Origin: Nocardia sienata NBRC 100364
GTDB lineage: Bacteria > Actinomycetota > Actinomycetes > Mycobacteriales > Mycobacteriaceae
Direction: 5' to 3'
Assembly: GCF_001613205.1 (NCBI RefSeq)
Contig: NZ_BDBX01000029.1
Coordinates: forward strand, 112,443 to 176,442
DNA length: 64,000 bases
Below the pieces are notes generated by a model. It saw only the letters and a list, made by a program, of their open reading frames with translations. It had not been told where the DNA came from and ran no database searches. The position numbers were made by a program, and so were the translations under genes. Shown here one piece after another: positions 1 to 8,319 of this stretch (position 1 is its first letter; every line of letters starts with the position of its first letter).

Positions 1-369
1 GAAGGTGATGCCCTCGGGCGCCTCGATCGGCACCGGGTGACTGTAGCCGAGGGCGAACTCGAGGTTGCTGCCCTTCTGCTGCACGCGGTAGCCGACGCCG
101 AAGATTTCCATCTTCTTCTCGTAGCCCTGGGTGACACCGGTGACCATATTGGCGATCAGGGTCCGGGTCAGGCCGTGCAGCGAGCGGCTGCGACGTTCGT
201 CGTCCGGGCGGGAGACCACCAGGCGGCCGTCTTCCTGCGCGACACTGATCGGCTCGGCGATGGTCAGCGACAGCTGGCCCTTGGGGCCCTTCACCGCGAC
301 GTCCTGGCCGTTGATGGTCACTTCCACGCCCGCGGGAACCGCGACGGGATCTTTACCGATACGCGACAT
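1..369 (-). CDS. rplF: 50S ribosomal protein L6 (partial, runs off the left edge)
   Basis: This gene encodes large-subunit protein L6, which binds 23S rRNA near the factor-binding site. The first 123 codons are visible. They begin MSRIGKDPVAVP, continue through VKGPKGQLS, and reach the conserved segment GYRVQQKGSNLEFALGYSHPV. Full-length bacterial L6 is about 178-180 residues, so roughly one third lies beyond the window. The ATG is at 367-369, 15 nt after the rpsH stop, so the two genes are co-transcribed as in the standard spc operon. Nothing in the visible part looks damaged. Confidence 0.97.
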   Translation of the reverse strand, partial: MSRIGKDPVAVPAGVEVTINGQDVAVKGPKGQLSLTIAEPISVAQEDGRLVVSRPDDERRSRSLHGLTRTLIANMVTGVTQGYEKKMEIFGVGYRVQQKGSNLEFALGYSHPVPIEAPEGITF

Positions 370-384
370 TGTCCGTACCTCCCC

Positions 385-783
385 TTACCAGACGTAGGCG
401 AGGACTTCCCCGCCCACTCCCTGCTTGGCCGCCTGGCGGTCGGTGAGCAGGCCGGTCGACGTGGAGATGATCGCCACGCCGAGGCCGCCCAGGACCTTGG
501 GCAGGTTGGTGGATTTCGCGTACACGCGCAGACCCGGCTTCGATACGCGGCGCAGACCCTGCAGGCTGCGCTCGCGGCTGGGGCCGTACTTGAGGTCGAC
601 GACGAGGTTCTTACCCACGGTCGCGTCCTCGGTGCGGTAATCGGCGATGTAACCCTCGCGCTTCAGGATCTCGGCGATATTCGCCTTGAGCTTCGAATGC
701 GGAGCCTTCACCTGATCGTGGTACGCCGAATTGGCGTTGCGCAGACGAGTCAGAAAGTCTGCGATCGGATCGGTCATGGTCAT
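385..783 (-). CDS. rpsH: 30S ribosomal protein S8
   Basis: S8 (132 aa) is a primary 16S rRNA-binding protein and, in other bacteria, a regulator of the spc operon. The protein starts MTMTDPIADFLTRLRNANSA and ends QGVGGEVLAYVW, both family hallmarks; STSTGLLTDRQA near the C-terminus is the RNA-binding loop. The open frame extends upstream, but the L-T-R-L-R-N-A-N start region, the family length and a GAGG about 7 nt upstream fix the ATG at 783 (777 is an in-frame alternative). It is followed closely by rplF. What precedes it is unusual: rpsN is not upstream but 12.7 kb away, so rpsH-rplF must start from their own promoter. Confidence 0.97.
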   Translation of the reverse strand: MTMTDPIADFLTRLRNANSAYHDQVKAPHSKLKANIAEILKREGYIADYRTEDATVGKNLVVDLKYGPSRERSLQGLRRVSKPGLRVYAKSTNLPKVLGGLGVAIISTSTGLLTDRQAAKQGVGGEVLAYVW

Positions 784-826
784 GGTTCGACCTCGACACC
801 TTTCTCGCTGCGGTTCCCATACAACA

Positions 827-846
827 CCCACGCCAGTGGGCGTGGG
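827..846 (-). promoter_or_regulatory. Hairpin in the rpsH leader
   Basis: There is a perfect 8-bp inverted repeat, CCCACGCC (827-834) and GGCGTGGG (839-846), with a 4-nt loop. Its inner edge lies 43 nt upstream of the rpsH start codon, so it would fall inside the 5' untranslated leader of an rpsH mRNA. It could be a regulatory structure, for example for S8 feedback, but it does not obviously imitate the known S8 binding site and may simply be a stable stem. Confidence 0.35.
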
Positions 847-964
847 CCGTGGGCCTACAGCAATTCGGCTGGTCCGGACGGCAGTCGCCGCCGGATGAGT
901 TCGTATCGCCCGGGCAGCCGCGTCGGGCCGCCCACGGGCACAAAGGTGCCCTGGCAACCGGTCT

Positions 965-992
965 AGTGTAGGAGCTGACTCGAGCAGGACAA
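965..992 (-). promoter_or_regulatory. Candidate promoter for rpsH-rplF
   Basis: Read on the minus strand, TTGTCC (992-987) is followed after 16 nt by TACACT (970-965), a reasonable sigma-70-type pair about 180 nt upstream of rpsH. A promoter is expected here because a strong hairpin (1098-1135) and the end of an unrelated gene separate rpsH from anything upstream. The assignment is from motif similarity only. Confidence 0.35.
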
Positions 993-1097
993 AATCAGGG
1001 CCCCGGAACAATGCCCCGACCAGGCAATCCGGCCGCTGCGACGGAGAAAGGGAACTTCGAGGACCGGCACTCGGAGCACATCCGGCGGTAACGAAGC

Positions 1098-1135
1098 AAC
1101 CAGGGCCCCGGAGCAGTTGTTCCGGGGCCCTGGTT
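1098..1135 (-). terminator. Strong hairpin terminator after the MFS gene
   Basis: A perfect 15-bp inverted repeat (AACCAGGGCCCCGGA at 1098-1112, complement at 1121-1135) encloses an 8-nt loop, 18 nt beyond the MFS stop codon. There is no clear U-tract, as is common in actinomycetes. It would insulate rpsH-rplF from the efflux gene. Confidence 0.75.
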
Positions 1136-1151
1136 CTGCTTGCGTACCGAA

Positions 1152-1190
1152 GCTCACCAGGAGCTCTTGTGCACCTCCGGCAGTTCGCCG
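1152..1190 (-). repeat. Second copy of the rpsN 3' end
   Basis: Positions 1152-1174 are identical over 23 nt to 13531-13553, the last codons of rpsN. The similarity continues to 1190 with three mismatches. The same reading frame is used, so the MFS protein ends GELPEVHKSSW where S14 ends GELPGVHKSSW. The repeat lies exactly where rpsN would be expected to end, just upstream of rpsH, so it is best read as a junction scar of the block inserted between rpsN and rpsH. Which copy is ancestral cannot be told from this window alone. Confidence 0.85.
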
Positions 1191-3652
1191 AACTGCCCGG
1201 ATTCCATATCGCCGGATGCGGCCGGCTCGGACAGCGGCTCGGCGCGCAGGTCCATATCGAGACCGTCCACATCGTGCTCGCCGATGTGCACCTGGGCCGT
1301 GGACGGCGCGTATCCGGTCGCCACGACCGTGTAGGTGCCCTCGTCCAGGTTCCCGAATGTATAGGCCCCGTCCGCGTCCGTGGCCACGGTCTCGATCACA
1401 TTGCCGAGGGAATCGGTCAGGGTGACCCGGGCCTGCGCCAGCGGCCGGCCGCCGCCGCGCACCACGCCCGCCACCCGCACACCCGGGCGCAGCAGCACCT
1501 CGAGCAGGGCGGTGTCCCGGCTGCTCACCCGCGCCGACACCGCAGTCGGGTGGTAACCGAACGCGCTCACCGCCACGGTGAACTCGCCTTCGGGCAGGCC
1601 CGCGAGGTCGAATCCGCCGGTGGCGTCGGATTCCGCGGCCGCCAGCACCTCACCGCGCATATCCAGGGCGGTGACGGTGGCACCGGACACCGGGGCGCCG
1701 TCGCCGGTGCGCGCGACCGTGCCGGTGAGGCCGGCCAGCGTGGTGAGGGTGACGTCGTAGGAAACCGGGTTGCTACCCAGGATCGCGGTGGACGCGTCGG
1801 GGCGGCGGCCCTCGGCCGAGGCGATCAACACATACGTACCGGGGGCCGGAGCCGCGATCTCGTAGAAACCGTCCTGCCCGGACAGGGCCCGGCCCAGCTG
1901 CCGGCCCGAGGGCGAGATCAGGGTGAGGGTCGCGCCGATCACGACGACACCCCGTGCGTCGTACACCCGGCCGAACAGGATGGAGCCACTTCCGCTCGGC
2001 TGCGGCGCAGTTCCGGCCGAGGCGTTCGTGTCGGTTTCCGCGGCGGCGAAGGTCTCCGGTTCAGGTGCCGCGTGCCGCGGGGCCGCGGTGGGCACCGAAC
2101 CGTTGGTCTCGGTCCGGTCCGCTTCGGCATCGTCGACGACCCGCTCGGCTTCCACCGAGAGACCGGCCGGAGCCGCGGGTACTGCCTGGGCCATCGCGTG
2201 CACGGTTTCGGGCTTCTCGGTTTCGGGCCGGGCACCCGCGACCGCGGCCGCCGCGGCGCGTTTGGCGGTCGGGATGGTCAATGCGATGACCGCGGCCGCC
2301 GCGGCGACACCGCAACCGATCAGGATGCCGACCTTGAAACCGTTCTCGGTGGGCACCGAGATCCCACCGGCGAAGGTGGTGCTCATCTCGGCCAGCACCG
2401 CGCCGATGGCGGCCGAGGCCACCGAGGTGCCGATCGAACGCATGAGGGTGTTGAAGCTGTTGGCGGCCGAGGTCTCGGTGATCGGCACCGCGCTCATGAT
2501 CAGGGCGGGCATGGCGCCGTAGGCGAAGCCCACGCCCAGGCTGATGATGATCGCGCCGACCATCAGACCCCAGGGCTCGCCCATGAGCGGCACCGAGGCG
2601 CCGTAACCGGCCGCGATGATGATCGCCCCGAGGATGAGCGTCACCTTGGGCCCGGCCAGCGCGGACAGTTTCGCGCTGAGCGGCGAGGACAGCATCATCA
2701 TCAGGCCGCCCGGCGCCATCCACAGACCCATGGCGACCATCGACTGGCCCAGGCCGTAGCCGGTGGCCTCCGGCAGCTGCAGCAGCTGCGGGAAGATCAG
2801 CGCCTGCGCGAACATCGACATACCGATGACGATCGACGCGGCGTTGGTCAGCAGGACCCTGGGACGGGCGGTGACGCGCAGATCGACCAGCGGATCACGC
2901 GAGCGCAGCTCCCACGCGCCCCAGAGCAACAGCACGACCACGGCGGCGACGAACAGGGAGATCGTCGTGACACTGGTCCAGCCCCAGCTCGCGCCCTTCG
3001 ACACGGCCAGCAGCAGGCAGACCAGGGCAGCTCCCAGACCGAGTGCGCCCAGCACGTCGAACCGGCCGCGTTCGGCCCGCGGCGGTGTCGACGGCACCAC
3101 CGCGAAGATCAACACACCGGCCACCGCCGCCAGCGCGGCGACGCCCCAGAACAGGTATCGCCAGCTGCTGTATTCCACGACCGCCGCGGCCAGCGGAAGC
3201 CCGAGCGCGCCACCGACGCCGAGCGAAGAACTGATCAGCGCGATACCCGAGCCGAGCTTGGCGGGCGGCAGCAGATCACGCAGGGCGGCGATACCGACGG
3301 GAATCAGGCCCACACCCATTCCCTGCAGACCACGGCCGATCAGCATGGGCCACAGCGAAGAGGACACCGCACAGATCACCGAGCCGATGACGAGGGGGAC
3401 CACCGATCCCACCAGCACGGGCCGCTTACCGAGCAGATCACCGAGCCGGCCCGCGACCGGAGTCGTCACCGCGCTGGCCAGCAGGCTCGCGGTCACCACC
3501 CAGGTGGCGTTCGAGGGTTCGGTGTCCAGGATCTCCGGTAGCTGCCCGAGCAACGGCATCACCAGGGTCTGCGTCAACGACGCCACGATCCCGGCGTATG
3601 CGAGCACCGCCAGTACCGCCGCGGGGCGGACGACGGTTTCGGGTTTGGTCAC
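1154..3652 (-). CDS. MFS (DHA2-type) efflux transporter fused to carboxypeptidase-regulatory-like repeats
   Basis: This is an 832-aa membrane protein. Residues 1-460 are a multi-helix major facilitator domain of the drug:H+ antiporter type, with segments GRLGDLLGKRPVLVG (loop 2-3) and RGLQGMGVGLIPVG. After an Ala/Pro/Glu-rich linker there are three beta-sandwich carboxypeptidase-regulatory-like repeats, recognisable from GFYEIAAPAPGTYVL, GGFDLAGLPEGEFTV and GAYTFGNLDEGTYTVVATG. The GTG at 3652 is chosen because GAGGAG lies 8 nt upstream and the longer frame runs through promoter-like AT-rich DNA. The last 11 residues, GELPEVHKSSW, match the C-terminus of ribosomal protein S14, so the tail was supplied by an rpsN fragment. 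Substrate unknown; the repeats probably face outside the membrane. No regulator gene is adjacent. Confidence 0.88.
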   Translation of the reverse strand: MTKPETVVRPAAVLAVLAYAGIVASLTQTLVMPLLGQLPEILDTEPSNATWVVTASLLASAVTTPVAGRLGDLLGKRPVLVGSVVPLVIGSVICAVSSSLWPMLIGRGLQGMGVGLIPVGIAALRDLLPPAKLGSGIALISSSLGVGGALGLPLAAAVVEYSSWRYLFWGVAALAAVAGVLIFAVVPSTPPRAERGRFDVLGALGLGAALVCLLLAVSKGASWGWTSVTTISLFVAAVVVLLLWGAWELRSRDPLVDLRVTARPRVLLTNAASIVIGMSMFAQALIFPQLLQLPEATGYGLGQSMVAMGLWMAPGGLMMMLSSPLSAKLSALAGPKVTLILGAIIIAAGYGASVPLMGEPWGLMVGAIIISLGVGFAYGAMPALIMSAVPITETSAANSFNTLMRSIGTSVASAAIGAVLAEMSTTFAGGISVPTENGFKVGILIGCGVAAAAAVIALTIPTAKRAAAAAVAGARPETEKPETVHAMAQAVPAAPAGLSVEAERVVDDAEADRTETNGSVPTAAPRHAAPEPETFAAAETDTNASAGTAPQPSGSGSILFGRVYDARGVVVIGATLTLISPSGRQLGRALSGQDGFYEIAAPAPGTYVLIASAEGRRPDASTAILGSNPVSYDVTLTTLAGLTGTVARTGDGAPVSGATVTALDMRGEVLAAAESDATGGFDLAGLPEGEFTVAVSAFGYHPTAVSARVSSRDTALLEVLLRPGVRVAGVVRGGGRPLAQARVTLTDSLGNVIETVATDADGAYTFGNLDEGTYTVVATGYAPSTAQVHIGEHDVDGLDMDLRAEPLSEPAASGDMESGQFGELPEVHKSSW

Positions 3653-3684
3653 GAGCGTGCTCCTCGATATTCGAAAGTCAGCCG

Positions 3685-3716
3685 ATGTGCATAGTACACA
3701 TAACATGCATGATGCA
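3685..3716. promoter_or_regulatory. Two small palindromes upstream of the MFS gene
   Basis: ATGTG and CACAT form a 17-bp dyad (3685-3701), directly followed by TGCAT-G-ATGCA (3706-3716). They lie 33-64 nt upstream of the efflux start codon in the divergent spacer between the MFS and phosphodiesterase genes, in unusually AT-rich DNA. This is where a TetR- or MarR-type operator and the promoter would be expected. The rest of the spacer, to 3936, shows nothing else clear. Confidence 0.4.
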
Positions 3717-3936
3717 ATCTAACCAATTCGCCGGTGCACTATTTCGCGCCGCCGCGGCCACACCGACGGCAACCGGCGACCCTCGGTCAGGATCCGGATA
3801 GCTGTTGCGCACTGCGCGTAGCGGCAGGCACCGGCCGGTGCGGCAGCGAGATGCGAGTGTCACCGACCGGGCTCGCCGGGCGACGTTCCAGCGCCGTGAA
3901 CGCGCTGATCGCCCTGATACTGCACCATTGGGATCC

Positions 3937-5067
3937 GTGCAGTACACGCTCGCCGATATCCTGCCCTCCGTCGCCGCTTCCTTCGGCCTGAACTCGCCCG
4001 GCCCGCTCGGTCTCGTACCCAACCGGGACGTCGTGCTGCTGCTGATCGATGGCCTGGGTGCCGAACTGCTCGCGCGGCACCCCGATATCGCCCCCACGCT
4101 GACGGCACATCGCACCGCCACCCTCACCGCGGGATTCCCGGCGACCACCGCTACCAGCCTCACCAGTCTGGCGCTGGGCGCGCCGTGCGCGACCCACGGC
4201 ATCATCGGCTACAGCTTCGCCGTACCCGGCCCCGGCGGGGCCCGGCTGTTCAACTCGCTGCGCTGGCGATTCGACTCCGCGACCGGCGACGACGCACGCG
4301 AGGCCTACCCACCCGAGTCGGCGCAACCGGCAACCAGCCGTCTACAGGACCTCGCCGCGCACGGCGTGGAGGTGCACTACGTGGTCCCGCGATACCAGAT
4401 CCGTTCCGGGCTGACCCGGGCCGCTTTCCGGGCGCCGGGCGTCCTGCACCCCGCTGCCGATCTCGACGAGGTGCGAGCCGGGATCCTGGAGGTCGCCGAT
4501 CATCCGGGTCTCGCGTCACGGTTCGCCTACGCCTATTTCCCCGGCCTCGATTCCACCGGCCACCTGCACGGACCCGAATCGCCCGAAGCCCTGGCCGTAC
4601 TGCGCGATATCGACGCCTTCGCGGCCGAGTTGCTCGGCGAGCTACCGGCCACCTGCACGCTGCTGATCACCGGCGATCACGGGATGATCCACGCGGACAA
4701 GATGCTCGACCTGGACGCGAACGAGATGTTGCACCGCGAAGTACGCCTGATCGGCGGCGAGGCCCGGGTCCGCCACGTCTACGTCGAACGCGCCGCCGCG
4801 GCGGCCGACACGCTGGCGACGTGGCGGGACCTGTTGCGGGGGCACGCCCACGTGGTGACCCGCGAACAGGCACTCGACGAGCAGTGGTTCGGCCCGACCC
4901 CGCCGACCCCGGTCATCGCGAACCGAATCGGGGATCTGCTCGCCGTCGCCGAGGGCCGGACCGTACTGGTACGAGCGGAGCACGAACCGCTGGAGTCGGC
5001 CATGACCGGACACCACGGCGCCCGCACACCGGACGAACAACTGGTGCCGCTCATCGTGTCGCGGTGA
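3937..5067 (+). CDS. Nucleotide pyrophosphatase/phosphodiesterase-like protein (alkaline phosphatase superfamily)
   Basis: This 376-aa hydrolase has the metal- and catalytic-site motifs of the type I phosphodiesterase/nucleotide pyrophosphatase family: LLLIDGLG near the N-terminus, AGFPATTATSLTSLALG (nucleophilic Thr region), YAYFPGLDSTGHLHG and LLITGDHGMIHAD, ending with the GHHGARTPDE segment that supplies the last metal histidine. There is no signal peptide, so it is probably cytoplasmic. The GTG at 3937 is preferred because residues before it are not family-like. It is divergent from the MFS gene and convergent with the TPM gene (74-nt gap). Substrate not predictable beyond a phosphodiester or pyrophosphate bond. 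Confidence 0.85.
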   Translation: MQYTLADILPSVAASFGLNSPGPLGLVPNRDVVLLLIDGLGAELLARHPDIAPTLTAHRTATLTAGFPATTATSLTSLALGAPCATHGIIGYSFAVPGPGGARLFNSLRWRFDSATGDDAREAYPPESAQPATSRLQDLAAHGVEVHYVVPRYQIRSGLTRAAFRAPGVLHPAADLDEVRAGILEVADHPGLASRFAYAYFPGLDSTGHLHGPESPEALAVLRDIDAFAAELLGELPATCTLLITGDHGMIHADKMLDLDANEMLHREVRLIGGEARVRHVYVERAAAAADTLATWRDLLRGHAHVVTREQALDEQWFGPTPPTPVIANRIGDLLAVAEGRTVLVRAEHEPLESAMTGHHGARTPDEQLVPLIVSR

Positions 5068-5140
5068 GCGAACCCCACGGCTCGACAGGAGTTGGTGAAG
5101 CGGGCCTTCGGCACGCACTCCGCTACCGCACTCCCGCCCG

Positions 5141-7111
5141 TCAGAAACGGCCGCCGCGGCTGATCCGCCGCGATCCGCCCGATCCGCCGAACGACCCCGC
5201 CCGGTACCCGCCACGCTGACCGTGGCCACCGCCCATCCCACCACGCAGCATGCTGTCGATGAGGATGCCGCCCAGGATCGCGCCCGCCTGCGCCCCACCC
5301 GACGGCGGCCGCCGGACCTCCCAGGTCCGCACCCCGGCCTGCGCTTCCTGCAGTGCGCGACCGCCGAGGTCGGCGGCCCTACGCGCATGATCGAGCGCGG
5401 CGGCCGGGTCCGCCGTGCGCAACCGCTGTGCCTCGTCGAGGTGCCGCTGGGCCTCCGACAGCCGAGTGCGCGGCATGGCGTCCACCGCGCCCCGGCGGGT
5501 GGCGATGAAATCGGTGGCCATCCGGACCCGGGCGGCCGCGTCGCCGAGCGCTCGATCCAGCCGGCGCGCCAGATCCGCGGCGGCCCGCTTCCGGTTCCCG
5601 GCCGCGGCCAGCGCGCGATCCAGGTCGCCGTCCGCGGCGACCGCGTCGTGGTAGACCCCCAGGGGGTCGGCCGCCGCGGCAGTGTCCGCCCGCGCCAGCA
5701 CGGCCTGGGCGGCGACGACGGCCGTCTCCAGTTCCGGGCCACCATGCTCGGTCAGCTCGGCCGCAGCACCGAGGTCGCCGCGCAACTCGTCGAGGACGGC
5801 GAGCAGGCCCGCCCGCGCCTGCTGGATATGAGCCGCCGCACCGTCCACGGCATCGAGCAGGGTGCGGGCCTGACCGATCGCTGCCTCGGCCGCCCGGATA
5901 TCGGCGACCGCCCCGCCCTGTTCACCCACGGGCCGGGCGATTTCCCGGCGGCCGTCGCCGATGCAGTCGTCGGCGAAGGCGATCCGTTCCCGGGCCATGG
6001 TGACGTTGTCGGCGATCGGTGCGAGCGCACTGGCCGGATAGGCGCCCGCCAGCCGGGCCAGTTCGGCTTCCGATGCCGGGATACGGCCGGTGAGGTCGAC
6101 GATATCGCGGGTCAGCGCGTCCAGGCGGGGCCCGGCGTCGATGAGCAGATCGCGCATCGCGTCGAACTCGGCGACACGAGCATCGAGTTCGCGGTCGGCG
6201 TGACCGGCGGTGGTGAGCAGATCGATCAGCAGTGTGCGCTGTTCGTCCGGCGTCTCCGGGACGGCGTCGTCGAGCCGCTGCCGGATCGCGAAGGCTTTCG
6301 CCGTGGCGGCGCGCGCGTTCTCCAGCGCGGTGCGGAAGGGCAGCACCGCGGGCTCGCCGAATTCCCCGACGGCCAGCTCCAGTTCCTCGGTACTGGTCCG
6401 GACCGCGTTGTCGAGTTCGACGAGGACCTCCCGCGACCGCGCGTGCAGCGCGTCGAGCGGCAGCGCCGCCAGCGCGGCGGGGTCGGTGGGATCGGTGCGC
6501 CGGGCCTGTTCGAGTTCGGCTCGGTCCCGGGCCCGCCGCCGGTAGCGCTGATACAGCAGCAGACCTGCCAGGGCGAGCACGATCAGCGCGCCGACGAGCA
6601 GCACCGGCCCGGTACTCACCCCGCCTCCGCTCATCGCCGCCCCGATCCCCGCCGCCGCGGCGACGCCCGCGTCGGCCCATCGGTTGTCGCGCAGCGCGGG
6701 TTCGACCTGGTCGGTGAGCAGCCGGTCGACCTCGGATTCGCTGACCCCGGCCGGGCGCTCGCCGTCGAAGGCGTAGGCGCGATCCCGGGTGGCCACGGCC
6801 AGCAGCAGATCCCGGTCACCGAATCCGGATTGCCGCGCGGTCTGCGCTGCCCACTCCGGTGGGCTGTAACCGGCGAAATCGCCCACGTAGGCGACCCAGA
6901 GCCGCACCTTGTGTTCGACGTAGAGGGTGTCGACCGCCGCTCGCACGCGCTGGATGTCATCGGCGTCGAGCGCGCCGGCCGAGTCGGTGACATAGGTGTC
7001 CATCCGGGTCGGCTGCTCCGCGGCCGCGCCCGGCGCCGCCACCGCGGTGACGCACACCAGGCCGAGCACGAACCACGCGATCCGGCGCAGCGGATGATTC
7101 GAGGTCGGCAT
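5141..7111 (-). CDS. TPM-domain membrane-anchored protein with coiled-coil repeats
   Basis: This is a 656-aa exported protein. A signal peptide (residues 1-28, cleavage after GAAA) is followed by a TPM domain (about 35-160; YVTDSAGALDADDIQRV, LWVAYVGDFAGYSPPEWA). A transmembrane helix follows near residue 185 (VLLVGALIVLALAGLLLYQ), then a long Ala/Arg/Glu-rich, probably helical cytoplasmic region, and finally a Gly/Ser/Arg tail ending SRRISRGGRF. TPM proteins occur in photosystem repair and in many bacterial envelope proteins of unknown role. The ATG at 7111 gives a normal signal peptide; the longer frame does not. It is divergent from the methyltransferase gene, with 100 nt between starts. 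Molecular function not known. Confidence 0.82.
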   Translation of the reverse strand: MPTSNHPLRRIAWFVLGLVCVTAVAAPGAAAEQPTRMDTYVTDSAGALDADDIQRVRAAVDTLYVEHKVRLWVAYVGDFAGYSPPEWAAQTARQSGFGDRDLLLAVATRDRAYAFDGERPAGVSESEVDRLLTDQVEPALRDNRWADAGVAAAAGIGAAMSGGGVSTGPVLLVGALIVLALAGLLLYQRYRRRARDRAELEQARRTDPTDPAALAALPLDALHARSREVLVELDNAVRTSTEELELAVGEFGEPAVLPFRTALENARAATAKAFAIRQRLDDAVPETPDEQRTLLIDLLTTAGHADRELDARVAEFDAMRDLLIDAGPRLDALTRDIVDLTGRIPASEAELARLAGAYPASALAPIADNVTMARERIAFADDCIGDGRREIARPVGEQGGAVADIRAAEAAIGQARTLLDAVDGAAAHIQQARAGLLAVLDELRGDLGAAAELTEHGGPELETAVVAAQAVLARADTAAAADPLGVYHDAVAADGDLDRALAAAGNRKRAAADLARRLDRALGDAAARVRMATDFIATRRGAVDAMPRTRLSEAQRHLDEAQRLRTADPAAALDHARRAADLGGRALQEAQAGVRTWEVRRPPSGGAQAGAILGGILIDSMLRGGMGGGHGQRGGYRAGSFGGSGGSRRISRGGRF

Positions 7112-7211
7112 GTCACCGAATGTAGCGTCCGCGATCCGCTGGTCGCGGTGTCCAGGCCCGAACAGCCGAAACTGCGTTGCGCGGAGTCCGGCGCACCCAC
7201 ACGATGTGGTC

Positions 7212-7904
7212 ATGCCGTCCTTCGCCGATTTCGACCGCCGCAACTATCGAACAGTCGATGTCGCCACCGGATATGACGGGTGGGCCCCCACCTACGAGCA
7301 GACCGTGCTCGACGATATGGATCTCGCGCTGCTCGACCGCCTGCGCCGGCCGGCGTGGTCGCAGGTGCGCCGGGCAGCCGACCTGGGTTGCGGAACCGGC
7401 CGCACCGCCGCCTGGCTGCGTGAGCGCAGTACAGCACAGATCGACGGCATCGACCTCAGCGAAGGGATGCTGCTCCGCGCCCGGCAGCGCGGTCTCCACA
7501 CCGCACTCTCCCGCGGCGATGTCCGCGATACCGGATTCCCCGGCGCTGCCTACGATCTCGTGATCTCCTCGCTGATCGACGAGCATCTGCCCGATCTCAC
7601 ACCCCTCTACATCGAAGCACGCAGGCTGGCCGCACCCGGCGGCGTATTCGTCCTGGTCAGCTACCATCCGCAGTTCATGATGGTCACCGGTATGCCCACC
7701 CACTACACCGGCCCCGACGGCGAACCCCTGGCCATTTCCACCCACCTGCACACCGTCGGCGATCATGTGACGGCCGGGATCGCGGCGGGATGGCAACTCG
7801 CCGAACTCACCGAGAGCGCGATCGACGACGTGTGGATCGCCGCGAAGCCCAAGTGGGCGCATCTGCGCGGACATCCGTTCACCATGGCGTCGGTGTGGAT
7901 CTGA
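7212..7904 (+). CDS. Class I SAM-dependent methyltransferase
   Basis: This 230-aa Rossmann-fold methyltransferase has the SAM-binding motif DLGCGTGRTAAWL at about residue 56. Motif II-like GIDLSEGMLLRARQRG and the acidic GDVRDTGFP follow, then YDLVISSLIDEHLPDL at the post-I/motif IV position. It resembles Methyltransf_11/25 enzymes acting on small molecules. The acceptor is unknown, and the neighbours (TPM protein, small secreted protein) do not suggest a pathway. The ATG at 7212 is chosen because the family-like sequence starts with SFADFDRRNYRTVDVATGYDGWAP. A perfect hairpin follows the stop. Confidence 0.88.
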   Translation: MPSFADFDRRNYRTVDVATGYDGWAPTYEQTVLDDMDLALLDRLRRPAWSQVRRAADLGCGTGRTAAWLRERSTAQIDGIDLSEGMLLRARQRGLHTALSRGDVRDTGFPGAAYDLVISSLIDEHLPDLTPLYIEARRLAAPGGVFVLVSYHPQFMMVTGMPTHYTGPDGEPLAISTHLHTVGDHVTAGIAAGWQLAELTESAIDDVWIAAKPKWAHLRGHPFTMASVWI

Positions 7905-7932
7905 CCGAACTCACCCCGGCCGTACGCACCGG

Positions 7933-7970
7933 ACCGCCCGGCCGGCATCGGGTCGAGCCGGCCGGGCGGT
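7933..7970. terminator. Bidirectional terminator between convergent genes
   Basis: A perfect 14-bp inverted repeat (ACCGCCCGGCCGGC, complement at 7957-7970) with a 10-nt loop sits in the gap between the methyltransferase stop (7904) and the convergent small secreted protein (7984). Confidence 0.75.
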
Positions 7971-7983
7971 GATCAACCCCGGA

Positions 7984-8319
7984 TCAGCGGGTCACGGTGA
8001 CGCTCACCCCCGGCGGCGCCGCGATCGGCTGGTCGATGATGACCGACAGGGTCGAACCCGGCTGGTGCGCCGCCCGGCCCGCGTACTCGGTGATGCTCTC
8101 CCCGAGACGCTGTTTCGCCTCCGGGGTGAAATTGGGCGGCAGTGCGCCGAGCGCAGGGCCGAGATTCAGGGCATCGATAGCGCGGGCCTCAGTGTCGGTG
8201 AGGTGTACGGTGACCGCTTCCTCGGATCGATCGATCGACAGAGCCGAAGCCGGTCCACTCCCGAGAAAGAGACAGCCGGCCGAGGCCGCGAGGACGGTCA
8301 GTGGAAGGTGGAATCTCAC
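7984..8319 (-). CDS. Small secreted protein of unknown function
   Basis: A 111-aa protein with a clear Sec signal peptide (MRFHLPL, hydrophobic stretch, cleavage after GPASA near residue 26). The mature part of about 85 residues is acidic, LTDTEARAIDALNLG... followed by a Pro-rich ending IAAPPGVSVTVTR. Cys16 is inside the hydrophobic stretch, but the preceding residues are a poor lipobox, so a soluble secreted form is more likely than a lipoprotein. I do not recognise the family. Its start is followed upstream by 480 bp without a convincing gene. Confidence 0.7.
   Translation of the reverse strand: MRFHLPLTVLAASAGCLFLGSGPASALSIDRSEEAVTVHLTDTEARAIDALNLGPALGALPPNFTPEAKQRLGESITEYAGRAAHQPGSTLSVIIDQPIAAPPGVSVTVTR

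Noticed and set aside
1169..3541. Very long plus-strand open frames opposite the MFS gene, and similar ones opposite the TPM, NRPS and PKS genes
   Set aside because: They are antisense shadows caused by high GC: Arg/Gly/His-rich, without family motifs, and fully overlapping genes with clear domains.
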